Assembly: GCA_944376125.1 (NCBI GenBank)
Contig: CALWBQ010000008.1
Location: 1 to 64,000, forward strand
Direction: 5' to 3'
DNA: 64,000 bases
From: an uncultured Lachnospiraceae bacterium
Lineage (GTDB): Bacteria > Bacillota > Clostridia > Lachnospirales > Lachnospiraceae
The notes beneath the pieces were generated by a model. That model was not told the DNA's origin and ran no database searches. It worked only from the letters and a program-made list of their open reading frames with translations. Positions 52,601-61,267 of the stretch are shown here, piece by piece; within the stretch, counting starts at the first letter, position 1; each line of letters begins with the position of its first letter. The translations under genes and the position numbers were made by a program.

Positions 52601-54092
52601 CTTGAATAACCTCCTGGTATTTTCGCAGGACAAAGTGTATCTCTGTCCCGATTCCTTCTTTGCTGGTAGCCCAAATGCGGCCGTTGTGATCCTCAATGAT
52701 CTTTTTCACAATCGACAGGCCGATGCCGCTGCCTCCTTTCTGAGAATTCCGGGAAGCGTCTGTCCGGTAAAAGCGATCGAAGATATTGGGCAGATCTCTT
52801 GTGGCTATGCCGCGGCCATTGTCCTCGATCCCGACTTCAATAAAGTCGCCCACATCCTTAATTCGGATATTGATGATTCCTTTCTTCTTGTCCAAATATT
52901 TTACAGAATTGCTGATGATATTGTTTATGACTCTCTTTAACTGCTCTGCATCTGCTATGATATAGACATCATCATCTACATAATTAAAATATCCCAGCTC
53001 AATATTCTGAGCCTCCAGATCCAATCCCACTTCTTCCACACAGTCTTTAAAATACTGGCTCACATTGATCTTGGAAAACGTATAAGGAATCTTGTTAGTA
53101 TCAATTTTAGAATAAAAGGTCAGCTCATCGATCAGCTTATCCATATCGTTGGCTTTATTATAGATAGTCCGAATGTATTTATCAAGTTTCTCCGGTGAGG
53201 AGGCCACGCCGTCCATGATTCCTTCCACGTAACCTTTGATAGCCGTTATAGGTGTTTTCAAATCGTGGGAAATATTGCTGATCAGCTCTTTACTTTCTTT
53301 ATCATACTGAACCTTTTCTTCGGTGGATTCCTTCAGGCGAATCCTCATCTCCTCAAAATCTTGGCAAAGCTGCCCGATCTCGTCCTCATCCTCCACTTCC
53401 AGAGAAAAGTCCAGATTGCCGTCGCGAATCTTTTTCGTCGCCTCCTCCAGCTTTCCTATAGGATGGATAATTGACCGATAGATCCACATTGCCATGACAA
53501 GCCCCGCGATTACTAAAATCATAATTCCGGAAATCAGCATTTCCTGAAACATTGCCTTTACTTCTGGAAGAAGGTCGTCCACTTTAGATACTAAAAATAG
53601 CGACCCCTCCGTCCCATCAGGATACAAAAAGTCCATCTGCTTAATCAAATGCTGGCTGTCCCCGTCCAGATATAGACCGCCTTCCTCCATCTCCTCTGCA
53701 CTCCCGTACTGAGGAAGCTGCTGGATCACTTCTGCGTCTTCTCCATCCGCCTCATCGCCAGAATACAGAATATCATTACTTTTCCTCACGATTAAATAAG
53801 CATAGTACTTTTCCAGTTCTTTATTTAATTCTTCCAGATAAACCGGATCTTCAAATTCTTCTGGATGAGCCGTCAACTCCTCTGTCAGTTTTTCCTGATA
53901 TCTGAGTGTAAGGCGGCTGAATGCCTGGACGGAATTTCCAGAAAACAGATCTATCGTTTCTGTCAGCCCGTATGCTTTGCTGAACGCCTTTGCCTGGTAA
54001 TTTGACAGGCCCGTAACTACCATATAAATCAGAAGGATCGGCACCAGGGTTATGGTCATAAAGGCCACGACCAAACGTGTTTTTAGTTTCAT
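52578..54092 (-). CDS. Membrane sensor histidine kinase
   Basis: A 504-residue EnvZ-type kinase. Transmembrane helices lie at about 7-28 and 188-210 (MLISGIMILVIAGLVMAMWI), flanking an acidic extracellular sensor domain. A HAMP linker follows, then the H-box ISHDLKTPITAIKGY (His near 277). The N-box NNIISNSVKYLDK and G-boxes DNGRGIA and GGSGIGLSIVKKI form the ATPase. AAAGGAG precedes the ATG. It is followed by the overlapping response regulator gene. The signal is not evident. Confidence 0.94.
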   Translation of the reverse strand: MKLKTRLVVAFMTITLVPILLIYMVVTGLSNYQAKAFSKAYGLTETIDLFSGNSVQAFSRLTLRYQEKLTEELTAHPEEFEDPVYLEELNKELEKYYAYLIVRKSNDILYSGDEADGEDAEVIQQLPQYGSAEEMEEGGLYLDGDSQHLIKQMDFLYPDGTEGSLFLVSKVDDLLPEVKAMFQEMLISGIMILVIAGLVMAMWIYRSIIHPIGKLEEATKKIRDGNLDFSLEVEDEDEIGQLCQDFEEMRIRLKESTEEKVQYDKESKELISNISHDLKTPITAIKGYVEGIMDGVASSPEKLDKYIRTIYNKANDMDKLIDELTFYSKIDTNKIPYTFSKINVSQYFKDCVEEVGLDLEAQNIELGYFNYVDDDVYIIADAEQLKRVINNIISNSVKYLDKKKGIINIRIKDVGDFIEVGIEDNGRGIATRDLPNIFDRFYRTDASRNSQKGGSGIGLSIVKKIIEDHNGRIWATSKEGIGTEIHFVLRKYQEVIQDEQNTDN

Positions 54093-54204
54093 CCCCAGTC
54101 TCCTTTCTGTTTTTCTTTATCTTTATAAGTATAACATAGTTCTGGAGGTTTGTTTCTAAAAGTATTCTAAATTTTCTTATTATATTTATTCCCGACACCC
54201 CTCG

Positions 54205-54233
54205 TTGACAATTTTGACGATTTCTGATATGAT
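54205..54233 (+). promoter_or_regulatory. Promoter of the split transketolase operon
   Basis: Exact TTGACA (54205-54210) and TATGAT (54228-54233) are separated by 17 bases, about 38 bases before the ATG at 54271. Confidence 0.7.
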
Positions 54234-54270
54234 TTGCTTAATTATGCGCGTTTTTGATAGGAGGTAGACC

Positions 54271-55083
54271 ATGAATCTTGCAAGTTTAGAAAAAACTTGC
54301 CGTGCTGTACGCCGCGACATTATCAATCTCACTGCCGACGCAGCTTCCGGACATCCGGGCGGCTCTTTATCCGCTGTTGAAATCCTGACCGTGCTGTACT
54401 TTGATCAAATGAACATTGACCCGAAGGATCCCAAAAAGGCTGATCGTGACCGTTTTGTTCTGTCAAAAGGCCATGCTGCTCCTGCCCTCTATGGGGTTTT
54501 GGCAGAGCGGGGATTTTTTGATAAGAGTGAATTTAAAGGTTTCCGTAAAATCAACGGCATTCTCCAGGGTCATCCTGACTGCAAGCGGTGTCCCGGCGTA
54601 GACGCTTCTACCGGTTCACTGGGACAGGGTGTCTCGATTGCCGTAGGCATGGCACTAGGCGCCAGACTGGCCGGCAATGGTGCCAAGGTCTATACTCTTC
54701 TCGGAGACGGGGAGCTTCAGGAGGGCCAGGTGTGGGAAGCCGCTATGGCCGCTGCCCACTATAAGCTGGACAACCTGACTGTCATCATTGACAATAACGG
54801 GCTCCAGATCGACGGTTCCAATGATCAGGTTATGAGTCTCGGAAATATCTCTGATAAGTTCCGGGCATTTGGCTTTGAAGTCATAGAGATCGACGGCAAC
54901 GATATGCAAGCCGTCAGCGATGCTTTCCATATTCCGGTTTCCGGGAAGCCGAAATGCATCCTAGCCCATACTGTAAAGGGAAAAGGAGTTTCCTTTATGG
55001 AGAATCAAGTGGGCTGGCACGGAAAAGGGCCCAATGAAGAAGAACGTCAGCGGGCGCTGAAAGAATTGGAGGATGAAGCATGA
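54271..55083 (+). CDS. Transketolase, N-terminal subunit
   Basis: A 270-residue subunit carrying the thiamine diphosphate-binding domain of transketolase. HPGGSLSAVEILTVLYFDQM opens the domain, HPDCKRCPGVDASTGSLGQG lies in the active site, and the GDG-N thiamine motif runs from GDGELQEGQVWEAAM to DNNGLQIDG. In many anaerobes transketolase is split into two polypeptides. GGAGG precedes the ATG. The stop overlaps the C-subunit start (ATGA at 55080-55083). The pair shuttles two-carbon units between pentose and glycolytic phosphates. Confidence 0.95.
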   Translation: MNLASLEKTCRAVRRDIINLTADAASGHPGGSLSAVEILTVLYFDQMNIDPKDPKKADRDRFVLSKGHAAPALYGVLAERGFFDKSEFKGFRKINGILQGHPDCKRCPGVDASTGSLGQGVSIAVGMALGARLAGNGAKVYTLLGDGELQEGQVWEAAMAAAHYKLDNLTVIIDNNGLQIDGSNDQVMSLGNISDKFRAFGFEVIEIDGNDMQAVSDAFHIPVSGKPKCILAHTVKGKGVSFMENQVGWHGKGPNEEERQRALKELEDEA

Positions 55084-56003
55084 GCGAAAAGAAAGCCATC
55101 CGGGCCGCCTACGGCGAAGCCCTGGCAGAATTAGGAGAAACCAATAAAAAAATTGTGGCTCTGGACGCAGACCTCTCCCACTCTACTATGACCTATCACT
55201 TTGCAGATAAATTTCCAGAAAGATTTTTCAATGCAGGGATTGCAGAGGCCAATATGGTTGATATGGCTGCAGGTCTTGCTTCCATGGGATATATTCCTTT
55301 TGTCAGCACCTTTGCCATCTTTGGTACTGGCCGGGCTTACGACCAGGTGAGAAATGGCTGTGCTTATTCCGGCTTTAATGTCAAGTTTGCTTTTTCCCAT
55401 GCTGGCGTTACCCTGGGTGAGGACGGCGGCAGCCATCAGGCTATCGAGGACATTGCTCTGATGCGGGTTATTCCCGGTATGACAGTAGTTGTCCCCTGCG
55501 ATGCCAATGAAGCCAAACGCGCAGTGAAAGCACTGGTAGAGATGGAGGGTCCCGCATATCTGAGAATGGCCAGAATGCCCTCTCCCATCTTGGAAATGGA
55601 CATGCCCTTTGAGCTGGGCAAAGCCAACATTCTCCGCGACGGCACTGATGTGGTTCTCTTTGCCTGCGGGATCATGGTAGGCGAAGCTCTGGAGGCAGCG
55701 AAGGCTCTGGAATCTGAAGGCATCAGTGCGGCTGTCGTAAATATCCATACCATTAAACCAATCGACCGCGATACCGTTCTTTCCTATGCCAAAAAATGCA
55801 AAAAAGTCGTTACCGTAGAGGAACACTCCATCATCGGCGGCCTGGGGGACGCTGTGGCAGATGTTCTGATTGGAAATGGGGATTTCAAATTCAAAAAGGT
55901 CGGCGTCATGGATCGGTTCGGGCAGTCCGGAACCCCCGCCGCTCTGCTGGAAGAATATGGGCTGACAGCACGCCATATCGCTGAAGCTGTGAAATCTTTA
56001 TAA
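55080..56003 (+). CDS. Transketolase, C-terminal subunit
   Basis: A 307-residue subunit with the pyrimidine-binding and C-terminal regulatory domains. It begins KAIRAAYGEALAELGETNKK, contains FFNAGIAEANMVDMAAGLAS with the catalytic Glu, SHAGVTLGEDGGSHQAIEDI and the C-terminal VVTVEEHSIIGGLGDAVADV. It is translated with the N-subunit. Both are needed for activity. A terminator follows at 56008-56052. Similar subunit pairs also occur as DXPS-like enzymes, but this one has the transketolase pattern. Confidence 0.94.
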   Translation: MSEKKAIRAAYGEALAELGETNKKIVALDADLSHSTMTYHFADKFPERFFNAGIAEANMVDMAAGLASMGYIPFVSTFAIFGTGRAYDQVRNGCAYSGFNVKFAFSHAGVTLGEDGGSHQAIEDIALMRVIPGMTVVVPCDANEAKRAVKALVEMEGPAYLRMARMPSPILEMDMPFELGKANILRDGTDVVLFACGIMVGEALEAAKALESEGISAAVVNIHTIKPIDRDTVLSYAKKCKKVVTVEEHSIIGGLGDAVADVLIGNGDFKFKKVGVMDRFGQSGTPAALLEEYGLTARHIAEAVKSL

Positions 56004-56007
56004 TATC

Positions 56008-56052
56008 AAAACTGCTGTGGAGCCTGCTTCTAATTTTCCACAGCAGTTTTTT
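56008..56052 (+). terminator. Intrinsic terminator after the transketolase operon
   Basis: AAAACTGCTGTGGA (56008-56021) pairs with TCCACAGCAGTTTT (56037-56050), followed by TT. Perfect arms and a U tract make this a strong terminator. Confidence 0.9.
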
Positions 56053-56072
56053 GTTGCATAATTGGAGGCATC

Positions 56073-56939
56073 ATGGACATCAATAAAATCCACTATTTTT
56101 TCCGCGCTGCGGAGCTGAAAAATTTTACAAAGGCTTCCGAGGTATGCCATATCGCCCAGACAACGATGAGCAAATACATTGCCGTTCTGGAGCAGGAGCT
56201 GGGCTTCAAACTGTTTCTCCGCACAGGCAATACAGTGGCCCTGACAAAGCAGGGCCAGATCTTTTACGAAGAAATGCTGAAGTTGACGGAAAAATATCAG
56301 GATCTGTGCAGAGAGCTCTGCAGAATAGAAGAGCTGGAGCTAAGGCTGGGTATGATCACCACTGATTATGAAGATTTTCCTGTTCTCCGGGCCTTTGAAC
56401 AGACTCACCCGGATATCTCCGTATATTTTTCTTTTTCCGATGAGGAAAGGCTTTTGGGCGATCTTCGCCAGCATAAGCTGGATGCCCTGATCTGTCCCAA
56501 CGTTCTAACCTTTGAGCACTATGCTCTGGATGAGATGGTGCGGGTGGATCTCGTCAAATTCGAAGAATCTCTGGTCTGTTCCCGGGAGCTTCTGGATCGG
56601 CATGGGTCCGTCGGGGAAGTGATCACCCATCATCCGATCATCACAAAGGCGTCCGAGGCAAATTACCAGGAATTTTGCCGCCGCCATCTCCAAGAACTGT
56701 ACGGCGCTTCCTTTTCTGACATCATCGTTGTAAAGGCCATCTCCCAGCAGCTCCTGATGCTGAATCTCTCCAGAGGCTTTGCCTTTCTGCCTTCCCTCTA
56801 TGAGGCCGACTATGAAAAATTAGTATTCATTCCCACCTCAGATGTCTTCTCCGAAACCGCACAACTTCTGTATTCTCCTGAGTTTGTCACCTCAGGTCTG
56901 CAGAGTCTTCTGGATTTTATCCATGAAAAAAAGTGCTGA
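56073..56939 (+). CDS. LysR-family transcriptional regulator
   Basis: A 288-residue regulator with an N-terminal winged helix-turn-helix (MDINKIHYFFRAAELKNFTK, then VCHIAQTTMSKYIAVLEQEL) and a C-terminal periplasmic-binding-like effector domain. It begins 20 bases after the transketolase terminator and precedes the MATE exporter by 81 bases. It may control that exporter. TTGGAGG precedes the ATG. Effector unknown. Confidence 0.9.
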   Translation: MDINKIHYFFRAAELKNFTKASEVCHIAQTTMSKYIAVLEQELGFKLFLRTGNTVALTKQGQIFYEEMLKLTEKYQDLCRELCRIEELELRLGMITTDYEDFPVLRAFEQTHPDISVYFSFSDEERLLGDLRQHKLDALICPNVLTFEHYALDEMVRVDLVKFEESLVCSRELLDRHGSVGEVITHHPIITKASEANYQEFCRRHLQELYGASFSDIIVVKAISQQLLMLNLSRGFAFLPSLYEADYEKLVFIPTSDVFSETAQLLYSPEFVTSGLQSLLDFIHEKKC

Positions 56940-57020
56940 TCCAATCAATATTATTCGTTTGTAGAATCCCCCTCTCTCTGGTAACATGGTACCGAAATAA
57001 CTGCCGAGAGAGGTGCCGCT

Positions 57021-58403
57021 ATGCAAAGAGATCTGACCAAAGGAAACTTATTCCAAAACTTGCTGATTTTTTCCATTCCATACTTAATATCTTGTTTTCT
57101 TCAGTCCTTTTATGGCCTGGCAGACCTGTTCATCACCGGACAATTTAACGGGGCCGCCGCTATATCGGCTGTCTCTATCGGCAGTCAGGTTACCCACATG
57201 CTGACATTCGTCATTGTCGGCCTATCCATGGGCACTACCGTCCTGATCGGCAGGGCCATCGGATCCGGCGATAAAAAGCTGATCCAGAAAGGCATCAGTA
57301 ATACCGTTATTCTTTTCACCGTTTTCTCTCTATTTACTACCATCATTCTTCTTGTTTCTCTGGACGGCATCATTGCCCTGCTGTCCACGCCGGAGGAATC
57401 CATCCGCCAGGCAAAGGACTATCTGCTGATCTGTTTCCTGGGAACGCCTTTTATCGTGGCCTATAATGTGACCAGCAGTATTTTCCGGGGGCTGGGGGAC
57501 TCCAAAAGCCCGATGTACTACATCACAGCGGCCGGCATCATCAATATTGTCCTGGATATCATACTGATCGGGCCCTTTGACATGGGGGCTGCCGGCGCTG
57601 CCCTGGCCACTGTGATCTCCCAGATTGTCAGCGTCGTGCTGTCGCTTTCTGCCCTCCGCCGCAGGGACTGGGGCATTTCCTTCTCCAGAAGAGATTTTGT
57701 CCCGGATAAAGGCACGCTTTTCAGCATCCTCAAGGTCGGGATCCCCATCTCCCTCCAGGACGGGCTGATCCAGATCGCCTTCCTTCTGATCACCGCCATC
57801 GCTAACCAGCGGGGTGTCATCGCATCCGCCAGCGTGGGAATCGTGGAGAAGGTTATCAGCTTTATCTTCCTGGTGCCCTCCGCCATGATGTCTTCTGTAT
57901 CCGCCATCGCTTCCCAGAATGCCGGCGCCGGCAGACACGAGAGCAGCAAGGCCATTCTGTACTATGGCCTGGGAGTATGTGTCACCTTTGGCGTCCTTGT
58001 GACTGCCGCCTGCCAGATCTGGGCGGAACCCATATTGGGCCTATTTGCCAAAGGGGAAACCGAAGTTGTTTTCATGGGGGCCCAGTACATAAAAACCTAC
58101 GTTCTGGACTGCATTTTTTCGGGGATCCACTTCTGCTTTAACGGATATTTCTGTGCCTACGGAAAATCCTACTATTCCTTTATCCCCAACGTAATCTCGG
58201 TTTTCCTGCTCCGAGTTCCCGGAGCTTATTTGGCCACAGTCCTGTTCCCGGACACCCTGGCTCCGATGGGGCTGGCTTCGCCCATGGGCTCTCTGTTTGC
58301 AGCTATTGTCTGCGCCATTATCTTTTACAGGCACCGCAATCAATATACCTCTGCCTCCGCGCAGCCTATGCCTGAGCTGAAACTTTCCCGGCAGACCTCC
58401 TGA
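57021..58403 (+). CDS. MATE family multidrug/cation exporter
   Basis: A 460-residue membrane protein with twelve helices in two MatE halves. The first half starts LLIFSIPYLISCFLQSFYGL, with the family-like ADLFITGQFNGAAAISAVSI; the second starts ILKVGIPISLQDGLIQIAFL. GAGAGG precedes the ATG. It is distinct in sequence from the MATE protein at 22840. It follows a LysR gene, so inducible export of a toxic compound is likely. Substrate unknown. Confidence 0.92.
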   Translation: MQRDLTKGNLFQNLLIFSIPYLISCFLQSFYGLADLFITGQFNGAAAISAVSIGSQVTHMLTFVIVGLSMGTTVLIGRAIGSGDKKLIQKGISNTVILFTVFSLFTTIILLVSLDGIIALLSTPEESIRQAKDYLLICFLGTPFIVAYNVTSSIFRGLGDSKSPMYYITAAGIINIVLDIILIGPFDMGAAGAALATVISQIVSVVLSLSALRRRDWGISFSRRDFVPDKGTLFSILKVGIPISLQDGLIQIAFLLITAIANQRGVIASASVGIVEKVISFIFLVPSAMMSSVSAIASQNAGAGRHESSKAILYYGLGVCVTFGVLVTAACQIWAEPILGLFAKGETEVVFMGAQYIKTYVLDCIFSGIHFCFNGYFCAYGKSYYSFIPNVISVFLLRVPGAYLATVLFPDTLAPMGLASPMGSLFAAIVCAIIFYRHRNQYTSASAQPMPELKLSRQTS

Positions 58404-58457
58404 CCACCCCATCTGCCAAAATTCAGGAATAAATTTTGCTGCTTTTAACGCAGAACA

Positions 58458-58479
58458 GGCGGAGCCTGAAAGCTCCGCC
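58458..58479. terminator. Short GC hairpin between convergent MATE and RraA genes
   Basis: GGCGGAGC (58458-58465) pairs perfectly with GCTCCGCC (58472-58479) over a six-base loop, followed by CATTTTG on the plus strand. It is a weak bidirectional terminator. Confidence 0.6.
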
Positions 58480-58501
58480 CATTTTGCCAATTCTTAACTT
58501 T

Positions 58502-59206
58502 TCAGTTTTTCTTTCCTGCCATCTCCAGCACCCAGGCCGGGGCCAATTCCGGCAGTTCCCTGCCCGCTTTCTTGGCCTCCACATATTCTGCGATCTTCTT
58601 CTCCCGGTTCTCTTCGTAGGCCAGTTTCTCCTCCGCCTTCTCCAGGACAATGTCAAGGTGACGCCGCGGAATCACGCAGACCCCGTCAGAATCCCCTGCT
58701 ACCAGATCCCCTGGCTCAACCGCCACGCCGCCGCAGGTGATCGGAGTGTTGATGCTTCCCCCGTCTTTCTTGACTGGACCGCAGGGCATAAATCCCCGGC
58801 TGAACACCGGATATCCCAGAGCGATATTGTCCTCCCGGTCCCTGGTATAGCCGTCCACCACCATTCCGCTGTAGCCAACCGCCTGGCAGGCCCCCATAAT
58901 CAGGCCGCCAGCATAGGCGCGTTTGGCATAGTTCTTTCCATCCACCACCATAATGTAGCCTTCTGCGGGAGCTGTGTAGCTGGCCACATGAATCATGTAA
59001 TTGTTTCCTTCCTCTGTATCCACTGTCATGGCAGTTCCCACCAGCGTCATCTTGCGGTCCACCGGGCTGATCGCCGCATCCATGCAGCACCAGCCTTCTT
59101 TTTCCAGGCCCGCCGCTTTATACCCATCACACAGCAGCGGCACATTCAGTTTTTTTACCCTCTCGATAACCTCCTGCGGAAGCAGCTCCGGAAATTCTTT
59201 TATCAT
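58502..59206 (-). CDS. RraA-family aldolase/decarboxylase-like protein
   Basis: A 234-residue protein of the RraA/HMG-aldolase family. The hallmark VGYSGMVVDGYTRDRED includes the Arg and metal-site Asp expected for divalent-metal aldolases of this group (4-hydroxy-4-methyl-2-oxoglutarate or 4-carboxy-4-hydroxy-2-oxoadipate aldolase, and oxaloacetate decarboxylase activity). RraA proper, which inhibits RNase E, is shorter; a C-terminal helical tail is present here. AAGGAGG precedes the ATG. It is the last gene of the right-end operon and probably cleaves a hydroxy-oxo-dicarboxylic acid. Confidence 0.88.
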   Translation of the reverse strand: MIKEFPELLPQEVIERVKKLNVPLLCDGYKAAGLEKEGWCCMDAAISPVDRKMTLVGTAMTVDTEEGNNYMIHVASYTAPAEGYIMVVDGKNYAKRAYAGGLIMGACQAVGYSGMVVDGYTRDREDNIALGYPVFSRGFMPCGPVKKDGGSINTPITCGGVAVEPGDLVAGDSDGVCVIPRRHLDIVLEKAEEKLAYEENREKKIAEYVEAKKAGRELPELAPAWVLEMAGKKN

Positions 59207-60096
59207 TATTCATTCCTCCTTTTTTCAATCAGCAATTTCATCGCGCTCTTATAATCCATAGAGCCGCCGTCTGCCCCAAGGACATCGGCCCATTTCTCTT
59301 CCTCCAGCCGGTGCAGTTTCTTTACTGTCGCCTGGGACATAGACGGATCTACCCCCAAAGCCTTCAGGGTGGAGACCACATCCTCCATCTCCCCTGCCCT
59401 CCGGCCTGCGTGGATCATAGTTCTGGCGATAAAGGTGTTCGCCAGTTCTTCTATGCTCTGGCCGCTCAGAGAACTGTTTAAAGACTGGACAAGAGTGTCA
59501 AGAACCCCATATTGCTCAGCAGCCTCAAAAGCCTCGAACATCAGCTGAGGCAGGCCCTTCATGACCACGCTCTTGATCATTTTGATAGCCGAGGCGCCGC
59601 CCAGATCAGCTTCCAGCACCGTAAGATTCATCCCGTAGGAGCTCATCCCTTCTGCAAAAGCCTTTGCGCCCTCTCCGGCCAGAAACATCGGCGTTTTATG
59701 GCCCTTTTTGGGAACTGTCGCCATGATCGCAGCGTCGCAGACTGCCACCCCCTGCGAATGAGGGATTTCTGCGATTTTCTGCTTCACCACGGGGGACGCA
59801 GAATTCATGTCCACATAGACCTGCCCTTCCTGCAGATAGGGGAGCACCTGGCCGGCAGTCTCCAGAGCTGCCTTCCCGCTGGTCAGCGCCAGTATGAACC
59901 GTGCCGGCTTCCAGGCTTCTTTTCCATCCTCTGTCAGCAGAACGCCGGCTTCCTCGGCTCTCCGCTCCATGACCGGACTGGCTCCCTTTTTATAATTTAC
60001 ATCATAGGCCGCCATGTCCGTTACGCCGCTCTCTTTCAGACCTCTGGCGATATAGTAGGCGGCCTCCCCAAAGCCGATGAATGCTACCTGTCTCAT
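59206..60096 (-). CDS. NAD(P)-dependent oxidoreductase with DUF1932 domain
   Basis: An oxidoreductase of about 296 residues related to 6-phosphogluconate and 3-hydroxyisobutyrate dehydrogenases. The N-terminal Rossmann motif is VAFIGFGEAAYYIARGL. The C-terminal half is a DUF1932 domain (GLPQLMFEAFEAAEQYGVLD, then NTFIARTMIHAGRRAGEMED). The start at 60096 has GGGAGTGAGAG upstream; an in-frame start at 60108 overlaps the neighbour by 4 bases. Its substrate is not known; adjacent aldolase and hydroxyacid dehydrogenase genes suggest a hydroxy-acid intermediate. Confidence 0.88.
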   Translation of the reverse strand: MRQVAFIGFGEAAYYIARGLKESGVTDMAAYDVNYKKGASPVMERRAEEAGVLLTEDGKEAWKPARFILALTSGKAALETAGQVLPYLQEGQVYVDMNSASPVVKQKIAEIPHSQGVAVCDAAIMATVPKKGHKTPMFLAGEGAKAFAEGMSSYGMNLTVLEADLGGASAIKMIKSVVMKGLPQLMFEAFEAAEQYGVLDTLVQSLNSSLSGQSIEELANTFIARTMIHAGRRAGEMEDVVSTLKALGVDPSMSQATVKKLHRLEEEKWADVLGADGGSMDYKSAMKLLIEKRRNE

Positions 60097-60104
60097 ATTG
60101 TCTC

Positions 60105-61241
60105 TCACTCCCGATCTAATTCATTATTGTCAAAAAGGACAAGTCCTCTTCTTATCGTCATCAGAGGAATCAGCATCTCTCCGCCATGCCGTTTATTGCC
60201 GGCTGCATCCGAAAAGATAAAATCCCCTGACTTTCTTTTTACAATCGTGATGCTGCCTTCCTTCCCAATCTCCAGGGAGCCCAGGCGATCCGCTCTGCCC
60301 ATGCAGACAGCAGGCGTATAGGACGCTGCTTTAACAATCTCAGGCAGCCCCATCCCCAAGGAAAGGTACTTTGACATAATGTAGGGAAGGTTTCTCACCA
60401 GGCTTCCCTGGTTTACCGTAGCCTTTGTCATGTCCGTGCTGATAATATGTGGGACAAATCCCTCTTTTATGGCAGGCTCTGCCACAGAAAAATCAAAATT
60501 CGTCCTGCCGTTGGCGGCGTCAAAGATCACTCCTCTGCGCCTGGCCTCCCAGACTGCCTGGGACACTCTCCCTTCTTTGAGGATTGTGCTCCCCTTTCCG
60601 TGGTACATATGGCAGAGAATATCTCCTTTGCGGAGCATCGCCGCCACCTCATCCATATCCACGCAGGGATCTGTCACATGGACGCAGACCGGCTTCTCCA
60701 GCCGTTCCCCCATCTCCAGGGCCTTTTTCAGGGGTTCTGTTCCCCATTTCCCTGCGATCGCCTTGCTGATCCTCACCTTGATTCCCAGCAGGAAATCTGG
60801 ATTTTCCTGAAAAAGTTCCTCTATTCTCCCCTCATTGACCAGGCACGGATCCAGGTTTTCATTCAGCCCCGTCCCCATCTGGCCCATAGCTGATATGTTG
60901 AGAAAAGCCGCTGTTTCCATTGTCCTGGCCGAAACAGCCCGGTGAAACGCCTCAAAATTTCCGGAACCCGAAGTCCCCATGTCCACCAAGGCCGTCACCC
61001 CCGTGGAAAGCACCAGATCCGGGTTGAAACCAAAGTCGCTCCCGCCCTCAAACACGTGGGTGTGAAAATCTATCAGCCCTGGCAGGACCAGACAGCCATC
61101 TGCATCGATAGTATAATCGGCACTCTGAGATATCTCTGCGCCTTTCTCAGCGATATATCCGTCCTCAATCAAGATATCTTTTGCGGCGCCCATCTCCGAT
61201 ACGCCGTCCGTCAGTATTCCTTTTTTAATTAATATCGTCAA
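60105..61241 (-). CDS. Amidohydrolase/deacetylase-family metallohydrolase (COG3964-like)
   Basis: A 378-residue metal-dependent hydrolase of the dihydroorotase-like subgroup. The metal motif is LIDFHTHVFEGG, the bridging lysine probably lies in LLGIKVRIS, and HVTDP, HMYHG and STDMTKA supply further ligands. From memory, members of COG3964 that had been called dihydroorotases were found to hydrolyse O-acetylated (R)-alpha-hydroxy acids such as acetyl-(R)-mandelate. That fits the hydroxyacid dehydrogenase in this cluster. The start codon is TTG with AAAGGAG 9 bases upstream. Confidence 0.85.
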   Translation of the reverse strand: MTILIKKGILTDGVSEMGAAKDILIEDGYIAEKGAEISQSADYTIDADGCLVLPGLIDFHTHVFEGGSDFGFNPDLVLSTGVTALVDMGTSGSGNFEAFHRAVSARTMETAAFLNISAMGQMGTGLNENLDPCLVNEGRIEELFQENPDFLLGIKVRISKAIAGKWGTEPLKKALEMGERLEKPVCVHVTDPCVDMDEVAAMLRKGDILCHMYHGKGSTILKEGRVSQAVWEARRRGVIFDAANGRTNFDFSVAEPAIKEGFVPHIISTDMTKATVNQGSLVRNLPYIMSKYLSLGMGLPEIVKAASYTPAVCMGRADRLGSLEIGKEGSITIVKRKSGDFIFSDAAGNKRHGGEMLIPLMTIRRGLVLFDNNELDRE

Positions 61242-61267
61242 CCGTCATTCTCCTTTCCATCCGCCTT